Source of the DNA: Saposhnikovia divaricata | Taxonomy: Eukaryota > Streptophyta > Magnoliopsida > Apiales > Apiaceae | Direction: 5' to 3' | Length of the DNA stretch: 64,000 nt | Assembly: GCA_036435485.1 (NCBI GenBank) | Contig: CM071598.1 | Location: 105,274,501 to 105,338,500, forward strand | Shown here: positions 12,523 through 23,783 of the stretch, piece by piece | Position numbering within the stretch: the stretch's first letter is position 1 | Layout: each line of letters opens with the position of its first letter | Notes under the pieces: model-generated | Seen by the model: the letters and a program-made list of their open reading frames with translations, nothing else | Database searches by the model: none | Told to the model about the DNA's origin: nothing | Translations under genes and position numbers: made by a program

Positions 12523-15500
12523 ATGCTGATGTTAGAGTCTCCGACCGCCGTCCGATTAATCGCCGGTGGCTTCGATTTCAGCTCTCGTCGTCTCCCTCAC
12601 TCCGCCAATTCCTTCATCAGGTAATTAAACGAATTGTGTTGCAATTCACATTCTCGTGCATATATTTATTTATAATATGCAAATGAACAAAAAAAGTATT
12701 GAATTGTATTGTGTTTTAGGAGTAGTGAATTTGTTAGATTAATTGAAGAATGGATCACAGGAATAAGTTTGGGTGGTTAAGTGAGAGTTGTTGCGCCAAA
12801 CGAAACAATTGTTGGAGAGGCAGGGTTAGGGCTTCGGCTGAGGACCAAGTAGGCGGTCCGTTGAAACAGAATGCTAAACCCAAGAGGTATCATCCGTCCG
12901 AAGATATCGGTGAAGCTGAAGTTGTTGAGATTGGTGAAGCCAGGCTTACGCCTGAGGAAACTTGTAGGACTATTATCGAGGTACTACTTTTTTTTTTGGC
13001 GTATATTATGCATTTTTGATTAACTTTGGTATTTTTTAGTTATAGCTTTGATGAAATGCTAGGTGATATAAATGCACAGTAACATACGACGAAAGCATTT
13101 AAGAGGACAAATAACTGAATTTCAAAAGTGGATCATGTGAAATCTTAGTTTTAGTCAGAATGATGGATATAATCAAGTTAACATTCGAAAGATAACCACT
13201 TCTCTTGCCACATAATGCTCTCTAAGCCATCGAGCTCTGATTATCTTTGTTGAGATTTCTTTTTTTGTTAAATGACGGAACTCTTCACTATGATGCTTAC
13301 ATATTTATCAGTTGGGCCTTAGGAATAATGTATTTTGTTCATTTTACAGCTTCAGGTGTTGAACATAGGTTGCTCCGGAAATTTATCCCAAGTACATCAC
13401 TCATAATTGTTGTTTTCAGGTAAACAGCAAAGCATTACTAATGTTTTCCGGTCTGCTAAGTGATGAGGTTCATGACAACATTTTCTGGCCTGATTTGCCT
13501 TATATAACTGATGAAAATGGAAGTAAGTACATTGATATCATGGTAATGCTATTGGTGCCCTAGGTTATTCGGTATTATATAATTGTATTAAACGATGTGC
13601 CCTTTGTCTTTCAATCAGATATTTACTTTCAGGTCAAGAACGATGAAGACATTTTGCATACTCTTACTACCGAGGATACCCTTGTGGTATGATACTGACA
13701 TTCACCTACAAATTACTTAGTATTCTTTCAATACCTAAATCTAAACTATTTCATGTTCTGTACTAGTGCATCTTTGTAAAATGTTAGCTATGGTTCAATA
13801 TACTATTTTACATCTTTCTGCTCTCTACACTTTAAGTATGGTAAAAAGAGGCCTCTACTTATCTTCTATGTTCTATAGCAACATCCCAGGCTTATTATAG
13901 GTTTTTATGCATTGCAGCAGGTTATAATAGGTTTAGATACTAGAGAAATGCTTAGTGAGATGGAATTACTGAATCAGTCAGATGATGATTTTGGCATTAC
14001 GGATGTTGATGATGACAGTAGTGATGGTGAAGATGATGAAGATAATGATGAGGATGATGATGAAAATGAAGAAGATGACAACTATGAAGATGTGAGAACA
14101 TTTTATTTTAATTGTTTAAAATATCAGAAACGATATGTAATGTAGCCTCATCATCATTCATGTGTATCTTTTAGGAGTGGGTTGCGGTTCTTGACGATGA
14201 GGATGATGGGGAGGATTCTGATGAATCACCAGGGGACTGGGCAAAATTGGAGACCATGCGCGCTTCTCATCCAATATACTTTGCGAAAAAACTGGCTGAG
14301 GTGACTTAGTAAATTTACTTGAAACACTATACGTGACATGGATTAGCTGATCAAATTATTAGATTTGGATTGTTGATATGTTTAAAATTACTCGAAGAAC
14401 TACCTGAGTTTACATATAGTCTTTGTTGAAAGAAGTTAATTCGGCAGATTTGGTATTACACTTAGGATTACTATAGCGTAAATATCTGAATTAATAATCT
14501 GAATATTATCTCTGTGTTTTTTCTTTATATCTTGGATTAAGCAGTATCAGAACATTCTATTCTAATCTTAGATCTTATCTTAAATATCCTTTATTTTTCG
14601 TTTCCTAGACTGAACTTGTTCTTGTCCTTCAGTTTGTAGGAGATAACCCTGTTGATTATATGGATCAGCCACCTGCTGGTATAGCAATTCAAGGAATTCT
14701 AAGACCTTCCTTTCTTGAAGAACACTCTGTCATTTACAAGAATAAGTCTGACTGTGAATTAAGCGAAGATGGAGATAATCAAGTTGGAAAAGTTGCAGAA
14801 GATGAACAAGAAGAACATGACATTATTAATGGTCATAGTCAAAGTCTAGAGCCATCACAAGATAAACCCGATTGGCCAGAAGAATTAGACAAGGGTGAAA
14901 GTTTGGAAAGCGGGACTTCATTCTACAAGCTAGAGATGGTCAAGATTCAGTTGATATCGGCACATGGACAGCAGGTACACTCTCAGACCTCAGTCTATAT
15001 AAATCATCTTACCACTTGTTTTGAAAATTAAAATTTTTTAGCATGTCTTTCATTTTCATCTGATGCGATCCCTTATAGGCTAAACACAAAATCCACAAGA
15101 GAAAACAAGCTGCTATCTTAGGTTTTCATGCTGAATATTATTTTTCTTTTGGCCAATGATATCGACATTGGAATCATAAAATAATTAATTAGGATGTTTA
15201 TGGCAGTTTGTTATATGTATCTGTCAGACAGTGCAATATCAAATATTTTTCTATCCTGTCATGGTGCGCAGATTGGGAAGTTCTGCCCAAAATGTTACAT
15301 GGAATGAATGTGGAATAGTTGCATACTTGCATCTAATTTACTGGTGCTGCTGCATCGTTCTATTATTGTAATCATGATTTGTTCCTTAACTGCTATACTT
15401 GGGTGGTTTCTAGATTTAGATGTCTGACGACATTTGACGGATTTTACTTTAAATTAGGCATACTACTACCATAAGTTTAATCATTTACTTGTGCGAAAGT

Positions 15501-16813
15501 AAAACTCGTAAAGGTTTTAGTTTTCTTTAGTTGCTCCTAAAAAATAAATAAAAAGGACTTCTGATAAGATTTTCTTGTCATAATGATCGACAGACTTTCG
15601 TCGAAGTAGATGACTTTAGGAGAGCACGACCCGATGCCATTGCACACTCAGCTGCCAAAATCATATCCCGTCTTAAAGCTGGTGAAGAAAAGACCACGCA
15701 TGCTCTCAAGTCATTCTGCTGGAGATGCAAGGGTATTCAGGCAGAGGTAAAACACTTTAATGTGGCTGTTTCTTGGTGAACGAGTTTAAAAAAGTACCCT
15801 TACTGCCATACTATGCAAAATTTCAGTACTACATGATATTTATATCCATAAACTTATTGTTGGAGAGTATATGAAGATGGTGTCAATATTGTTCCTCTAA
15901 TGTCAAATAAGAATATTGTTCCCCAAGTTTAAGCAAACGGTTGAAGGTCTGTAATTGTTCTAAGAAATAATTGTTTAACTATGGCAGGAGGTGGCTCTTA
16001 TAGGTGTAGACAGCCTCGGCTTTGACTTGAGAGTTTATTCTGGGATACAAGTTCAAACACTACGCTTTGCATTCAAAAAACGGGTATTTGATTATGCTAT
16101 GGACCTAAATTGCTTAAAATATTTGACAGGTTTATATATTGGTCATCTAAGTATATGGAATTGACTTATCCTGTACTGCAGATCAATTTAGTTGAATTCC
16201 TGGTCTGCAGTAATGATGAGGAATAGAAGTGGAAGTAAAATAAAGTTTTTATATACTTTATTCATGTCTAGTATTCAAAAAAATATATATATAGGTATTA
16301 GTTAAACGAGTTCTAATTATCTAGTTTATTAATAATTAGTCTAATTGTTTATGGACTTTATTGAGAAAGTAGATATTTTGGCTTGCAGGTTTTTACCTTT
16401 CACTTCTATTCCTCATCAAGTAAAGTAACAGAGTGATGTATATATACTGAATGAGAATGAGATATTTCTGTTGTCACAAAATTGTGAAACTATGACGAGC
16501 ACAGCTATTGTTAGAAAACTATTAATGTATAATAATTGTAGCCCAAGTTTAATGATAACATAAAGAGAAAACTGTGCTTATTTATGCCACCACCAGTGTA
16601 CCTCTTCTATTTCAGTATTATTCTGTCATGAATATTTTTTTCCTGTTGCTAATTAAAAATGTCAAAAGTTGCTGATAATTCTATTCTTCAACCATATTGC
16701 ATTCGCAGGCCTCTTCGGAATATAGTGCTGAGAGACAATTGAATGATCTGCTGTTTCCGAGGATCCAAGGTAAGCAGCAAAAGAAGAAAGAAACTCACCA
16801 GTCCGAATTATGA
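12523..16813 (+). CDS. Uncharacterized At3g49140-like protein, 10 exons
   Basis: Exons by GT-AG junctions and unbroken phase: 12523-12620, 12749-12980, 13420-13522, 13619-13686, 13918-14091, 14175-14300, 14633-14974, 15594-15746, 15988-16083, 16709-16813; sum 1,497 bp, 498 aa. The protein has a basic N-terminus with a CWRGRVRASAE stretch (possible plastid targeting), a conserved block beginning VNSKALLMFSGLLSDEVHDN, a very acidic middle (exons 5-6), then GDWAKLETM and the C-terminal block with RPDAIAHSAAKIISRLKAG and GVDSLGFDLRV. From memory this matches the plant family of Arabidopsis At3g49140, which is linked to an FMN-binding split-barrel fold; the biochemical role is unknown. Exon 1 is the least certain part: the intron acceptor at 12747-12748 is weak, and translation could instead start at the ATG at 12750. 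No break was seen. Confidence 0.85.
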
Positions 16814-17888
16814 TGATCAAAATGGTCACAAGTATAGCTCACCTTGCTAATTAGCCAACCTTTGGCCAAGAACTGTATATAGCAGGCACTAAGACTAGTA
16901 AAACTTGCTCAGTTCTAGCTTATGTATTTCTGTGCTAAGTTGTTACTGTTGTAAAATTAACTATTCATGCATTTTGTTCGTCTGATCGTGACCATCAGAT
17001 ATAAGATAAAGTTGTAATTAGGTGTGTTTTGGCTAATTAGGTTTTTTCAGTATAAAACTACCATTGTTAGGAATATTCTAGAACGAGAATTATCAGGTTT
17101 TTTTTTTTTTTTGCCAAGGTAATTCGGCCTTCTTTTACTTGGATTAGGGATCAATTTTAGGTTCATAACACACAACATCGTAACATTTCATTTGAAATCA
17201 TTCAAGATTATGAAAAAGCAGAATTTATTCCTCAACTACTTTTAGTTTGTGCCTTATTTTTGTCTTCTTAAATCTCTAAACCCTTGATTTATCTCCTTAC
17301 ATTTCTAAAATGTGTCCTCCAGCTTCCCTTACATTCCTGCAGCTTACAATAATTTTTGTAGAGAAGGATTGACATATATAGTTAATATAGGCCTTTTATA
17401 TGTAAATCTCTGATGAAGAGAAATCAGCACTTAATGTGTTTGGTAAAATTATACATCGGAGTTTTGTTGTACCTAGATAAAGATCGTACAGAAAGTACCC
17501 ACAGCCCAAACCAATCCCAGTTTATTTTGTCTACATGATATACATTCATCCATCTTGGTACTTGCACAAAGCAAATTAGCTTCTCAGAAGTCAGAACCAT
17601 ATAGCAGTGATATGGATCCCTCAACACATGATTTTGGACCACTGTGTCAACTTTATGCATACCTTCTTCTACTTTGAGCCAAGTGGTTTAGTGGAAGACA
17701 ACAAAAGTAAGAGAACCGGGTAGGAATAAAGAAACTGGAACGGAGATGAAAGAAACTTAAAACTCCCACACAAACTATTATTTCTCTTCTGATAGAAGCT
17801 ACCTGTAAAATTTCACAGATTTGTTCATGATTTATTAAAGAGTCCGTAAACATATGAAGCGTGTACATTAAGATCCCCAGAAAAAATA
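16814..17888. other. Convergent intergenic region
   Basis: Lies between the 3' ends of the two host genes and must contain both 3' UTRs. There is a T-run at 17098-17112 and AT-rich sequence. Open stretches here are short and resemble nothing I recognise. No repeat or RNA gene was identified. Confidence 0.55.
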
Positions 17889-18884
17889 TTATGTTGATGA
17901 AGCCTGAGCATTCCTGTAACTCTCATACACCAACTGAGCGCATAGAAGATCCACAATAGCGGAACCAACAGACTTGAAAATGGTAATCTCCGACGAGTCC
18001 TTCCTCCCAACCTTGTCTCCTCTGATCAACTCCACCAAATTCCCCACAATGTCATCCCTGCATATCACCCCTCTCTCCAATGCACCCAACAGTTCTCCCG
18101 ACTCAATCAATGCTGCCTCATTATCAATAAACACTCTCCCACGCCTTATAGCCTCATCATCACACTCCTTCATCGAATGCTTAAACGATCCAACCAAATC
18201 CAAATGCGCTCCACTCTTCAACTCCTTCCCCATCACCAACGCCACCTCTGAATTCGTCGCACAGCTCACAACATCCCCAACTCTCACAGCCTCATCCAAA
18301 CACCCATGACTCTCGAAACTCACCCCTTCAAACCCTCCTTCCATCATTTCCACCAATGCCACCGCCTTCTCAGCCCTCCTATTCCAAATGATCACCTTAT
18401 TCAAACTCGGCCTAACACTCAAATGAGCTCTAATCAAATGAGGAGCCATTGCACCAGCCCCAACCATAACCAAAACCTTCGATCCCTCTCTCGACAAATA
18501 CCGAGAAGCTAAAGCCGAAACACAGGCTGTACGATAAAGAGTCATTTCGGAACCATCAATAGAAGCCACTGTTTTCCCAGTAACAGAACAAAACAGAGTA
18601 TAGTTAGCGTGGATAACGGGGAGCTTTAAGGAGAAATTAGAAGAATGATAAGTGACAAGCTTAACACCAATGTAGGGAATAGAGGAGGAGCCCGAAAAGG
18701 AAGGCATGAGGAGGAGAGAAGAGGAAGGAGATGTTTGATGAGAGTGACGAATTGGTGATTCTACGACGGATGATGCGGTAGGGAGGGTGGTTTCGAAATG
18801 GTTGATCAGGGTTTTGTAGGTTAGGATTGATCGGAGCGTGGCGGCGTCGATGAAGAAAGTATCATGGTTGACTGTGGTCGCCAT
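17889..18884 (-). CDS. SARD4: SARD4-like reductase (ornithine cyclodeaminase/mu-crystallin family)
   Basis: Intronless gene, 331 aa. In plants SARD4 reduces dehydropipecolate to pipecolic acid, the precursor of the immune signal N-hydroxypipecolic acid, in plastids. Family marks: TLINHF near the N-terminus, IPYIGVKLVTY, the substrate-site stretch LYRTACVSAL (about residues 117-126), the Rossmann nucleotide loop VGAGAMAPHLI (about 141-151), the WNR after the second strand, SCATNSEVALV, and FKSVGSAIVDLL near the C-terminus. Length fits the Arabidopsis protein (about 325 aa). The frame stays open upstream to 18950, but the first ATG is at 18884, in a good context (CCCATGGCG), so I start there. 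It is transcribed toward the other gene, with a MITE 94 bp upstream. Annotation rests on recalled family sequence; orthology rather than a paralogous member is likely but untested. Confidence 0.9.
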   Translation of the reverse strand: MATTVNHDTFFIDAATLRSILTYKTLINHFETTLPTASSVVESPIRHSHQTSPSSSLLLMPSFSGSSSIPYIGVKLVTYHSSNFSLKLPVIHANYTLFCSVTGKTVASIDGSEMTLYRTACVSALASRYLSREGSKVLVMVGAGAMAPHLIRAHLSVRPSLNKVIIWNRRAEKAVALVEMMEGGFEGVSFESHGCLDEAVRVGDVVSCATNSEVALVMGKELKSGAHLDLVGSFKHSMKECDDEAIRRGRVFIDNEAALIESGELLGALERGVICRDDIVGNLVELIRGDKVGRKDSSEITIFKSVGSAIVDLLCAQLVYESYRNAQASST

Positions 18885-18978
18885 GGGAGAAGTTGATAAT
18901 AGGCTTGTGAGGGCAGAAGAAACAGAGTGATCAGACTTGGAAACTGGCAAAGTGTAGATAATCTTATTCTACTTTATA

Positions 18979-19281
18979 CTCCCTCCGGCCCTCTCATTTC
19001 TTTACAGTTACTATTTTGAGGTGTCCCTTTCATTTCTTTACGTTATCATAAATAGTAAGTTATCCCACTATTACATTCATTACTTTTCCCCACTATCTCA
19101 TATTTAATAATAAAAAATACTATTGCACCCACTACTTTCCTCCACTATCTCAAATATATTTTTAAATATTGATAGGTCCCACCACTTTACCCACTTTTCA
19201 TCTAACTTTACTCATTTTTTATACATTGTATTGGTCTTCGTGTCCCCCTCCAATGTAAACAAATGAGGGGGACGGAGGGAG
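18979..19281. mobile_element. Stowaway-like MITE
   Basis: 303 bp with terminal inverted repeats: CTCCCTCCGGCCCTCTCATT at the left end and AATGAGGGGGACGGAGGGAG at the right end, flanked by TA on both sides (18977-18978 and 19282-19283). This is the classic Tc1/mariner-derived Stowaway pattern. It has no coding capacity and lies in the immediate upstream region of the SARD4-like gene. Confidence 0.9.
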
Positions 19282-19399
19282 TAATAAATTGACTTTACTT
19301 TTTTGAAAAAATAATATATTGACTTTTAAAATACGCAATACTTTATATCAATATCTTTGTGTTATTCCTGTCAAAAAAAAATATTTTTGTATTATTATA

Positions 19400-20279
19400 T
19401 CCTATATATAATTAGCATAAGAAGGTTTACGTGTTCGTGTGGTCATACGGTCATCATGATTAAAAAAATAATTTCATTAAAAAATTAAATATGGGTGAGA
19501 AAACGAGTTGGGTCAGAGAACGAATTTAAAAGACAAGCTAAAATTATGCTACCAAGTAACTAATTAATGTTATTTTTAATTTAAAAAACAAGCAGATCAA
19601 AAGAACACATGATAAAACAGAAAAATTTAAAATTGAGAAAATTATTGTTAACTAAAATTAATACAAAGATATTTTAGACTAAAGTTTAAAATATAACTAA
19701 AAAACTTACCACATAAAAGAGTTTCAAGAAAACCAAATATTTAAAAAAAGTCATGAAAAAATTTATTTTTAGATTTTACAACAAACATGTTTTTAAAATT
19801 TATACTAGGAAAAGTAAACACAAATTAATAAATTAACATTTTATTATTTTAGAAAGATTCGATATTCGGTAGTAAAGTTGTAAATAAATTAAAAAACAAT
19901 TCGAAAATCCAAAATAAAATAATTTATAGAGAATCTAAATATAACAACGACAACAAATCCTATAATAATTTAATAATTTAAAAGTTACAAAAATATTGAA
20001 TTTCATCAACAATAAAATTTAAAGTAAATTAATAATGAACAAAACTAACAAATATTCATCAACAACTTAATTAATTATTATTATAAGTTAACACATTTCC
20101 CGTAATAATTTTAGTATATATATAAGTACAAAATGCATGCATATTATTAATTTATTATCACAAAAAATAAAAATCAATTCAAAATGTCATAAAAACTACT
20201 CTTGACAAAAAAATCATAATAAAAATATATTATAAAATATTAATAAACAAATCCGTGCGTTGCATGGGTATAAAGCTAG
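19400..20279 (+). mobile_element. Candidate non-autonomous Helitron
   Basis: The 3' end is convincing: a short hairpin (CCGTGC-GTT-GCATGG, 20253-20267, one G-T pair) followed about 9 bp later by CTAG and a host T at 20280. The proposed 5' end is TCCTATATATAATTAG at 19400, preceded by A, as expected for insertion between A and T. The body is AT-rich and non-coding. The 5' boundary is a guess from the terminal dinucleotide and the base-composition change. Confidence 0.5.
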
Positions 20280-20430
20280 TACGAAGAAAATTCCCAAGGC
20301 GTTTGGCTTGTTGAAGCTTTGAAATCACTCGAGAATTATTTATCTAATTTTTTAAATTATTTTAATTTCCAAACATAAATTATGTAATTATGGAAATAAT
20401 TGATGTTATTAAAGGTAAATCTCTCATTTC

Positions 20431-20514
20431 TAAATTATAATATAGTTATGATATAAAAAACAAGTTCTAATCTAAATTATAATATAGTTATGATATAAAA
20501 AACAAGTTCTAATC
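20431..20514 (+). repeat. 42-bp perfect tandem duplication
   Basis: Two identical 42-bp units, 20431-20472 and 20473-20514, starting TAAATTATAATATAG. They sit in the AT-rich flank left of the outer retrotransposon. 20280-20430 shows nothing else recognisable. Confidence 0.95.
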
Positions 20515-20574
20515 TTTTTTAGACATCAATATATCCCAATTCTAATTGAATCTTAAGAAAATCTTACTGGCATG

Positions 20575-21157
20575 TGATAAGTGCACATTTTTACATATTT
20601 TTATTACCTAATTATTGCTTGAACTCGTATTTTAATAGATTATTTTGTTGCATTTCAGGAAATTCATGAAAAATAAAGGAATGGTAAAATAAAGAAATAA
20701 AGTGCAAAGAAGGAGAAAAGAGAAAGAAAAATGACTAGAATAAAAGAAGAAGAAAAAAAAGAATTAAGAGTTTGGAGCAAATTGGAATATTTCAAACGCA
20801 CCCCAAAACCTTCATTTGACTTTATATTCAGCAGCCAGGCGTGATATTTCAAAAGTTGCAGGCAGGGAATCTTGAAAAAAAAAAAGCAACAATCTTGAAA
20901 AGTGCAGCATGATTTTTATTATGATTTTGGTATTGCTTTCGTATGTAAACAAAGTCCTATAAAAGGACACAGCAAAGAGAGAAGCAGGGGGGAGACAGAA
21001 ATCAAATCACTTTACTTTATATTTTTTTCTCTCTTGCTATTCTCATTTGCTGCTTACCTTAAATTTAGTTGTAGCCTCCATCTTTATTTTTGTAGTAATT
21101 TCTAAATCTTGTAAACACTCTTTTTAAGTTTAATGCAATTTCAAGTTTCCCTTACTT
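20575..21157 (+). repeat. Truncated 5' LTR of the outer element
   Basis: Matches the first about 640 bp of the 3' LTR (39246 onward) with few differences, including one small indel near 21050. Similarity stops at about 21157, where the sequence passes directly into gag. About 1.2 kb of LTR plus the PBS and 5' gag are gone, so one deletion joined the LTR to coding sequence. Confidence 0.9.
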
Positions 21158-22416
21158 CTTTAGAAAAGAGTATCGAGGCTTTATTGAAATCCCAAACTAA
21201 TTTCATGCAAACCATAACTCAAGATAGGCAAGTGTTGAATTCTAATGCTCAAGCCATATCTAAGTTAGAGGTTCAATTGGGTCAATTAGCCAACGCCATG
21301 TGTGAGCGAGAGAAGAACAAGTTCCCGAGTCAACCCGATGTCAACCCTAAGTTTCCTCTCAATCAAAGACCTCATGAAAATGTTAATGCTATCATTTCTT
21401 TAAAGTCGGGAAATCAAGTTGATAATCAAGTAGGTGTCGAGTCTCCCAAAGAAGAAGAGTCCGATGTTGAATCGAACCCTAGCCTTGATCACTCCGCACA
21501 ACTCCCAAATCCCGAGCCTCTCAAGTCATCTAGTACACCACCTTCACCTCTTGAACCTTCATCTTCAAAATCCATTCCTGAAGAACCTAGTGAACGTGTC
21601 TTTAAGCCTAAAGCTCCTTATCCTCAAAGACTCCTTTCAAACAAACAATCAGCTCAAGTAGATAAGATTTTGGAAGTCTTTAAGAAAGTCGAGATCAACA
21701 TTCCTCTTTTAGATGCCATTCAACAAATCCCTTCTTATGCCAAGTGTCTAAAAGATTTGTGTTCTCATAAGTGCTTCACCCACGTCCCTAAGAAAGCCTT
21801 TTTGACCTCTCATGTCAGTTCAATTCTTTCGAATCAAATTCCCGTGAAATATAAGGATCCCGGATGTCCTACAATTTCATGTGTCATAGGCGATACCTTT
21901 GTGGATAAAGCGTTACTTGACTTAGGAGCGAGTGTGAATCTTCTTCCATTTTCTGTCTATCAAGCCCTAGGGTTAGGTGCACTTAAGAAGACGAACATGA
22001 CACTTCAACTAGCTGATCGATCTGTCAAAATGCCTAAAGGATTAGTAGAAGATGTCTTGATTAAGATTGGTGATTTTATCTTCCCGGTTGACTTTGTCGT
22101 TCTCGAGACACAACCCGTCACGAATCCTAAGAACCAAATCCCTATCATTCTAGGAAGACCTTTTATTGCTACATCCAATGCCTTGATTAATTGTAGGAAT
22201 GGTTCGATGAAACTCACTTTCGGTAACATGACCATTGACCTTAACATTTTCAATGTAGGAAAAGAACCCAATGAGCTTTTTGAACAATCAAAAGGGGTTA
22301 ATGTTGTCAACAAGTTTCTCACATGGTCTAGCTTTGAGGATAGTGAGATCGAGTCTCTTCTCAAGGAGGATTTTAAAGTCAACTATGTGTCTAATCAAGC
22401 TTATATGAGTCGTTAA
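21133..22416 (+). pseudogene. Gag C-terminus plus aspartic protease, Athila/Tat type
   Basis: Open for 427 codons. The first eight codons come from LTR sequence, so this start is a by-product of the deletion junction. Residues about 10-60 carry the gag tail (AISKLEVQLGQLANAM). A Pro/Ser-rich linker follows to about 165. Residues about 165-225 are conserved with retroelement polyproteins (KVEINIPLLDAIQQIPSYAK). The retropepsin-like domain has active site LLDLGASVNLLPFSVY at about residue 260, then LQLADRSVK and ILGRPFIATSNALI. The frame ends at a stop where the family normally continues toward reverse transcriptase. The N-terminal two thirds of gag are lost. Confidence 0.85.
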
Positions 22417-22421
22417 GGGAT

Positions 22422-22832
22422 ATGATTTTGGAAGAGATGTTGAGAGAGTTAGATGACATTTGTTCCAAGTGGGTGAAACCACCCGAGGTTGTTAGTGTTG
22501 AGCCCGTTGTTAAGAGTCCCGTGGGAACACCACCTGCATTTGACTCAATTTTGTATCATCCCGAGTTTGATCAACAGCCATTAGGAGAAGACGGACCCTT
22601 ATCTTACATCATTCCTAGTGATTCAACCCATGACCAAACTTTCATTGTCTCTAATTTGCTTAAACAAAATCAAGAAGCCTTAAATTGGTTTAGGGAGAAC
22701 ATTAGTAACACTTGTTCTATAAGGTTGAATGATTCTATGTTGCTTGAGAAAGTATTTTCTAATCAAAATTTTCAAATATATCTTGATTCTTTCTCAAAGC
22801 TGCATCCCAATTTTCCCACCGGTATCGGCTGA
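22422..22832 (+). pseudogene. Fragment of polyprotein downstream of protease
   Basis: A 136-codon open stretch in a different frame from the protease, starting six bases after its stop. It begins ILEEMLRELDDICSKWVKPP and is acidic and Pro-rich. It looks like a continuation of the polyprotein after a frameshift. No reverse-transcriptase motif is present. I do not recognise its function. Confidence 0.5.
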
Positions 22833-23783
22833 TTCGGTTTTATTCTTTTGCCCCTCCTCGTGAAAGATAGGTATGAGGGAGTACAAGTGTGTGTGTAAGT
22901 TGTTTTCTTTCATAATTTTAGAAGTTTTTCATCTTCGTCATCCTTGTCAGGTATTATCTCTTCATTCTCCCTTTCTCTTTTCTCTTGCATTTGCATACAT
23001 TGAGGACAAAGCATGATTTAGGTATGGGGGAGGGTTTTAGTGTAAATACATAAAATTGAAAAATCCAAAAAAATTAAAAAAATTTAAAAATCCAAAAATA
23101 GAGATATTTTAGCTTAGTTGTCCTTCCCACTCTTTGAACTTTAGAACTAGTTGGTGTTGACTGTTTTTAAAAATTATATGTATAATGCCTTTAGATAATT
23201 TGAACGTAGTCAAGTAAGGTTTTCCTCATGAAACTTGTGTCGAACAAATTTTTGCTTAAAAGTCCAAGATGACACATTTGCACAAGACCGTTGATGGAAA
23301 AATTGTATAGGAATGTTATTCGATACCTGAGAGAGAACCCACATGTTAGAACAATGTCGAATCAACCCTTTGCGAAAATTGTTCCTATAGTGTCTAAAAA
23401 AAAGAAAAAAAAACAAAACAGAAAAAAAAAGTCAGTAAATGTTTGTAATTGTAGAGTGCTAGTGTAATTTTGTAATAATAAATTCTTAGTATGGAAATCG
23501 GCTAGGTTGGGCTCATTGATAACCCGAGTAAGTAAGTCCGAGGGGACTTTGTGCCTAGCAACCTAAGGTCCTTTGTGATCTGGGATTGTTGACCTAAAAC
23601 TCGCTAAATGGGTATCGATGCAAAAGTCTTTTGGGACCTCAACCATTGCACGGTTGGTCTAACTACTAAGAACATGAAATTTGGCTAAAACCTTGTTTTA
23701 ATAGAGATTGGGTAAGTTCAATATTGGTTGAAAAAGAGAAAATGTTCGTATGCACTTATCCATCAAAGGCCTTAAATTCACTA
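22833..23783 (+). other. Non-coding interior of outer element, left of the nested insertion
   Basis: No credible gene. It contains CATTGAGGACAAAGCATG followed by a purine-rich GGTATGGGGGAGGG at about 22990-23035. This resembles the tract before the 3' LTR of this element class and may be an internal or former polypurine tract. AT-rich stretches surround it (23040-23110 and 23395-23440). Confidence 0.55.

Noticed and set aside
13981..14235. Acidic low-complexity stretch as an artefact or frame error
   Set aside because: Splice sites keep phase on both sides and the plant family has an acidic insert at the same place.
17974..18512. Plus-strand ORFs opposite the SARD4-like gene
   Set aside because: Antisense shadows of a well-supported conserved protein; no family resemblance.
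18885..18950. 22-residue N-terminal extension of the SARD4-like protein
   Set aside because: The frame is open but begins with TTG; the first ATG is at 18884, in good context and matching the family length.
20902..21105. ORF in the 5' LTR of the outer element
   Set aside because: Lies in LTR sequence; the corresponding stretch of the 3' LTR (about 39570 onward) is not kept open.
22990..23035. Second LTR boundary suggested by a purine-rich tract
   Set aside because: No TG start or LTR-like sequence follows; the true polypurine tract is at 39231-39245.
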